Source: Lycorma delicatula (lineage: Eukaryota > Arthropoda > Insecta > Hemiptera > Fulgoridae). From it: DNA of 64,000 bases. Location of the stretch: positions 162,112,575-162,176,574 of the forward strand of contig NC_134455.1 of NCBI RefSeq assembly GCF_047948215.1. Reading direction: 5' to 3'. The notes beneath the pieces were generated by a model. The model saw nothing but the letters and a program-made list of their open reading frames with translations, did not search any database and was not told the DNA's origin. Positions 61,700 through 64,000 of this stretch are shown piece after piece; positions within the stretch are counted from its first letter, which is position 1, and every line of letters begins with the position of its first letter. The position numbers and the translations under genes are program-made.

Positions 61700-63200
61700 G
61701 CACTTTAGAAATTCAAATAATTAGTGAAAATGGCCAGATGGAATAACATTTTACATCCTAAATAAGATGTTGAATATATTTTATCTGAGTTAAAAAAAAG
61801 TAATTATATAAATATATACATATATCCAAGGCTAGATAAATTAAATTATTCTACGCAGTATTTAAGTCAGTAAGTAAAACACAAGATACTGCATTCTACT
61901 GAAACCAAACAACCCACAAATGACTCATTAGGGGCAGTCTCAAAACTTAGTGAATGAGATATGCACAGCTTCCTTAATTACAACGGTTCTATTTTATCAA
62001 CAAGAGTACTGTTCACATGTTTAAGTGGGTAAAGAAAATATACTCAAGAGAATACAAAACCAGCTTTCTATTATCAGCTGATAACTCGTTAATGAACTAA
62101 TTGAACTAAAAAGACTCTGTTAATAAAAAGACTCTGTTAATAAAAATTATTATTATTATTTATCTTTACAAAAACCAAAAATTAATTATTGACTTCAGAA
62201 TGACCCTAAAATTAATCATAATTTATAATATAAATAAATCTAACTGATGGAAATTTTATATTATTTGTTCGAATTAACAACATAATTTGTTAAGTTAATT
62301 ATACAGAAACTATAAATCATAATTTACTTTAAAAAAAAAAACACATTTAAATAAATCAACTTCTATTTTTTTTACTGAGTATTGTAATTTCATAGTTTTT
62401 GATCCAACTTTTATTAAAACTAGGATTGCTATTTTTATTCGAAAATTACTATTTTAATAGTTTATTCAGTATTTTAATATTTTTTTTATTTCAGAGTACA
62501 AGAAATGTAACTACAGAATCTATTAAAGAAAGAAATAATGTCTCTGTTCACATATTTTTAGTTGGAAATTTTTTTAATTAAACTCGACAAACTAAAGAAA
62601 CTTAAGATAAAATTTTTAAATGAGATTTAAGTTAAAAGGGAGATGAATTTTATTTAAGTATTAATAAATACTTGTTTTGAGTTACGATTAGGAACTGATT
62701 CATTTTTAACTCCCTTAGTTTAAATAGGGATAACGAAATATAGTAGGATTTCATGAAAAGTGAAATTTAAGCGAATTAATTATTACAACTAATCAAAATC
62801 GGAGGTGTTCTCCAAAAAAAAATTCAATTCTTATGTAGTTTAGTGGTGTCGTATCTAATTTCTTGTTACTTCTCTTTCTTTTTCTTTTTTATTAGTTATT
62901 AATGTTTATTTTGTGGACTATATGGTGCTGAAATTATTGGTTTGTGATTTATGACTGAGCTTGAAATTTATTATTTGACTTTAACAGTTTATTGTGTATT
63001 ATTTACTTTGGGGGTTCCTTAAGGACCTTGTTATCACATGATTTTGTCTGGAAACTTACTTATGGCTCTGCAGGAGAGCCGATTGTAATTATAATTGTTA
63101 TTGAGCAAAAAAACTAATTCTTATGTAAAAAGCCATTCTCCTATGGGGAAATTCTCCACAACACAATTGGTAACGTCTTTTGGAAATTTTTGGTGCTTGG
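61700..63200. other. AT-rich stretch, no gene seen
   Basis: No supported gene. Contains a perfect 17-bp tandem duplication (62107-62140). The frame at 62399-62581 is low complexity. Confidence 0.5.
62107..62140. repeat. Perfect 17-bp tandem duplication
   Basis: AAAAAGACTCTGTTAAT occurs twice head to tail. Confidence 0.9.
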
Positions 63201-63207
63201 GTTTTAT

Positions 63208-63534
63208 TTATACCTCCAATAAATATTCCTCGACCATTAGCTGTATGATATCTTTAAAATATGGATCGAGTCTGACCTCGTTCCTTGTGTTAACTCTACT
63301 CATAAACACGTGACGTGGATGTTGCTCGAAAATATATAGGACAAGTCCATCCATCAACAATATTCTACCGGTTGCAAGGATTCCGTATTCAGAAATTTGA
63401 GAGTTCAGAGGACTCACTTGAACAGTCAGTTGTTCCATTCTAGCTTTGAAACGATTCTTAATTTTTGGTAGCTGGAAATAAGTAATACCCAGGGGAAAAG
63501 GAACAAACTGAAGGATGCATACTGATTGAAACAT
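63208..63534 (-). CDS. Unidentified open frame or exon, 108 residues
   Basis: This frame stands out from the AT-rich noise: mixed hydrophobic and charged residues, few Lys/Asn runs, and balanced codons. Pieces visible: FVPFPLGITYFQLPKIKN, ARMEQLTVQVSPLNSQ, YGILATGRILLMDGLVL, HPRHVFMSRVNTRNEVR, and a C-terminal part ending YFKDIIQLMVEEYLLEV before a TAA. I do not recognise a family. The sequence at its end reads TTGGAG then GTATAA, which could be a splice donor, and CAATCAG or TCCTTCAG near its start could be acceptors. It might therefore be one exon of a minus-strand gene continuing beyond 64000. It could also be a piece of an unrecognised mobile element. The start codon is a guess. Confidence 0.35.
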   Translation of the reverse strand: MFQSVCILQFVPFPLGITYFQLPKIKNRFKARMEQLTVQVSPLNSQISEYGILATGRILLMDGLVLYIFEQHPRHVFMSRVNTRNEVRLDPYFKDIIQLMVEEYLLEV

Positions 63535-63539
63535 GGGGG

Positions 63540-63748
63540 ATTTTTTATTATATGGCTGATTTACAATAATAAAGGATTTTTATTAATTAGTTGTGAAATA
63601 TAACCATAAGTGTGTTTTTTTTTATTACTACGGCATCATTGTTTTTAAATGAAGTTCAAGAAACTAAGGAGATATAAATTTTCTACATCCATATTTACTT
63701 AAATACTGAATTAGCATTAAAATAAAAGAAATTATTTAAATATAATTT

Positions 63749-63812
<64 letters not shown>

Positions 63813-64000
63813 CAATATAAAAAAAAATGTTTTTTTTTAATGAAAGTTGTTAAAAATAATTAAATGTCAGTTTAAAATAGAATTGTTTAAATTCAAGTGA
63901 AATGAATTAATAATAAAATTAAAGTTTGGTTAATTATTATTTATTTGTTATAATGATAAGTTCAGAAATGACATAACAAAGAAAGAATCATCTCAAAAAT
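63540..64000. other. AT-rich window end
   Basis: No gene seen. Holds a long (TA)n palindrome. Confidence 0.5.
63750..63811. repeat. (TA)28 with palindromic CAC/GTG ends
   Basis: Reads CAC, 28 TA units, then GTG, giving a perfect 62-bp palindrome. Confidence 0.95.

Noticed and set aside
1..64000. CRISPR arrays, operons and bacterial-type signals
   Set aside because: No regularly spaced repeats, no tightly packed genes, and clear eukaryotic mobile elements throughout.

Overview
This window looks like AT-rich, gene-poor nuclear DNA of an arthropod, most likely an insect. A hemipteran is my guess from the style of the repeats, and nothing here proves it. Evidence for a eukaryotic intergenic region: long stretches without extended reading frames, many (TA)n and (CA)n microsatellites, tRNA-derived SINEs, several lineages of decayed LINE retrotransposons, and DNA transposons of the hAT and mariner-like types. 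I found no host gene I can name, and no rRNA, functional tRNA, CRISPR array or operon. I ran no alignment program. Protein-family calls rest on motifs read by eye, and repeat boundaries are approximate unless a base-exact end is described.

Layout. 0.2-2 kb: a minus-strand relic of an R1-like LINE (endonuclease plus reverse transcriptase), with a GC-rich repeat segment beside it. 4.5 kb: a tRNA-derived SINE. 8.4-9.2 kb: a perfect 57-bp inverted repeat, then the first copy of a dispersed repeat (family C; second copy at 47.1-47.6 kb). 16.8-18.3 kb: a copy of another dispersed repeat (family P), split by an 824-bp insert with a decayed Lys/Glu-rich protein and bounded by 28-29-bp direct repeats. 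24.7-25.4 kb: a plus-strand LINE reverse-transcriptase relic. 27.4-28.4 kb: a nest of repeats with two tRNA-derived SINEs head to head. 33.7-34.7 kb: family P again, one long copy and one inverted partial copy. 35.3-36.1 kb: a second LINE relic. 36.25-39.90 kb: an almost complete but decayed hAT transposon with terminal inverted repeats and an 8-bp target duplication (7 of 8 bases matching). 51.07-52.45 kb: a decayed mariner-like element with imperfect terminal repeats. 56.49-57.16 kb: an internally deleted element of a related family. 60.5-61.7 kb: a third plus-strand LINE relic. 63.2-63.5 kb: an unidentified minus-strand open frame with protein-like composition that could be an exon.

The elements do not work together as a pathway. 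The region is a graveyard of unrelated mobile elements, all broken by stops, frameshifts or lost catalytic residues. The most useful points for follow-up are the hAT element with readable ends, the perfect foldback, the P-family repeat with its possible nested insertion, and the unidentified frame near the right edge. I did not find a convincing new biological system.
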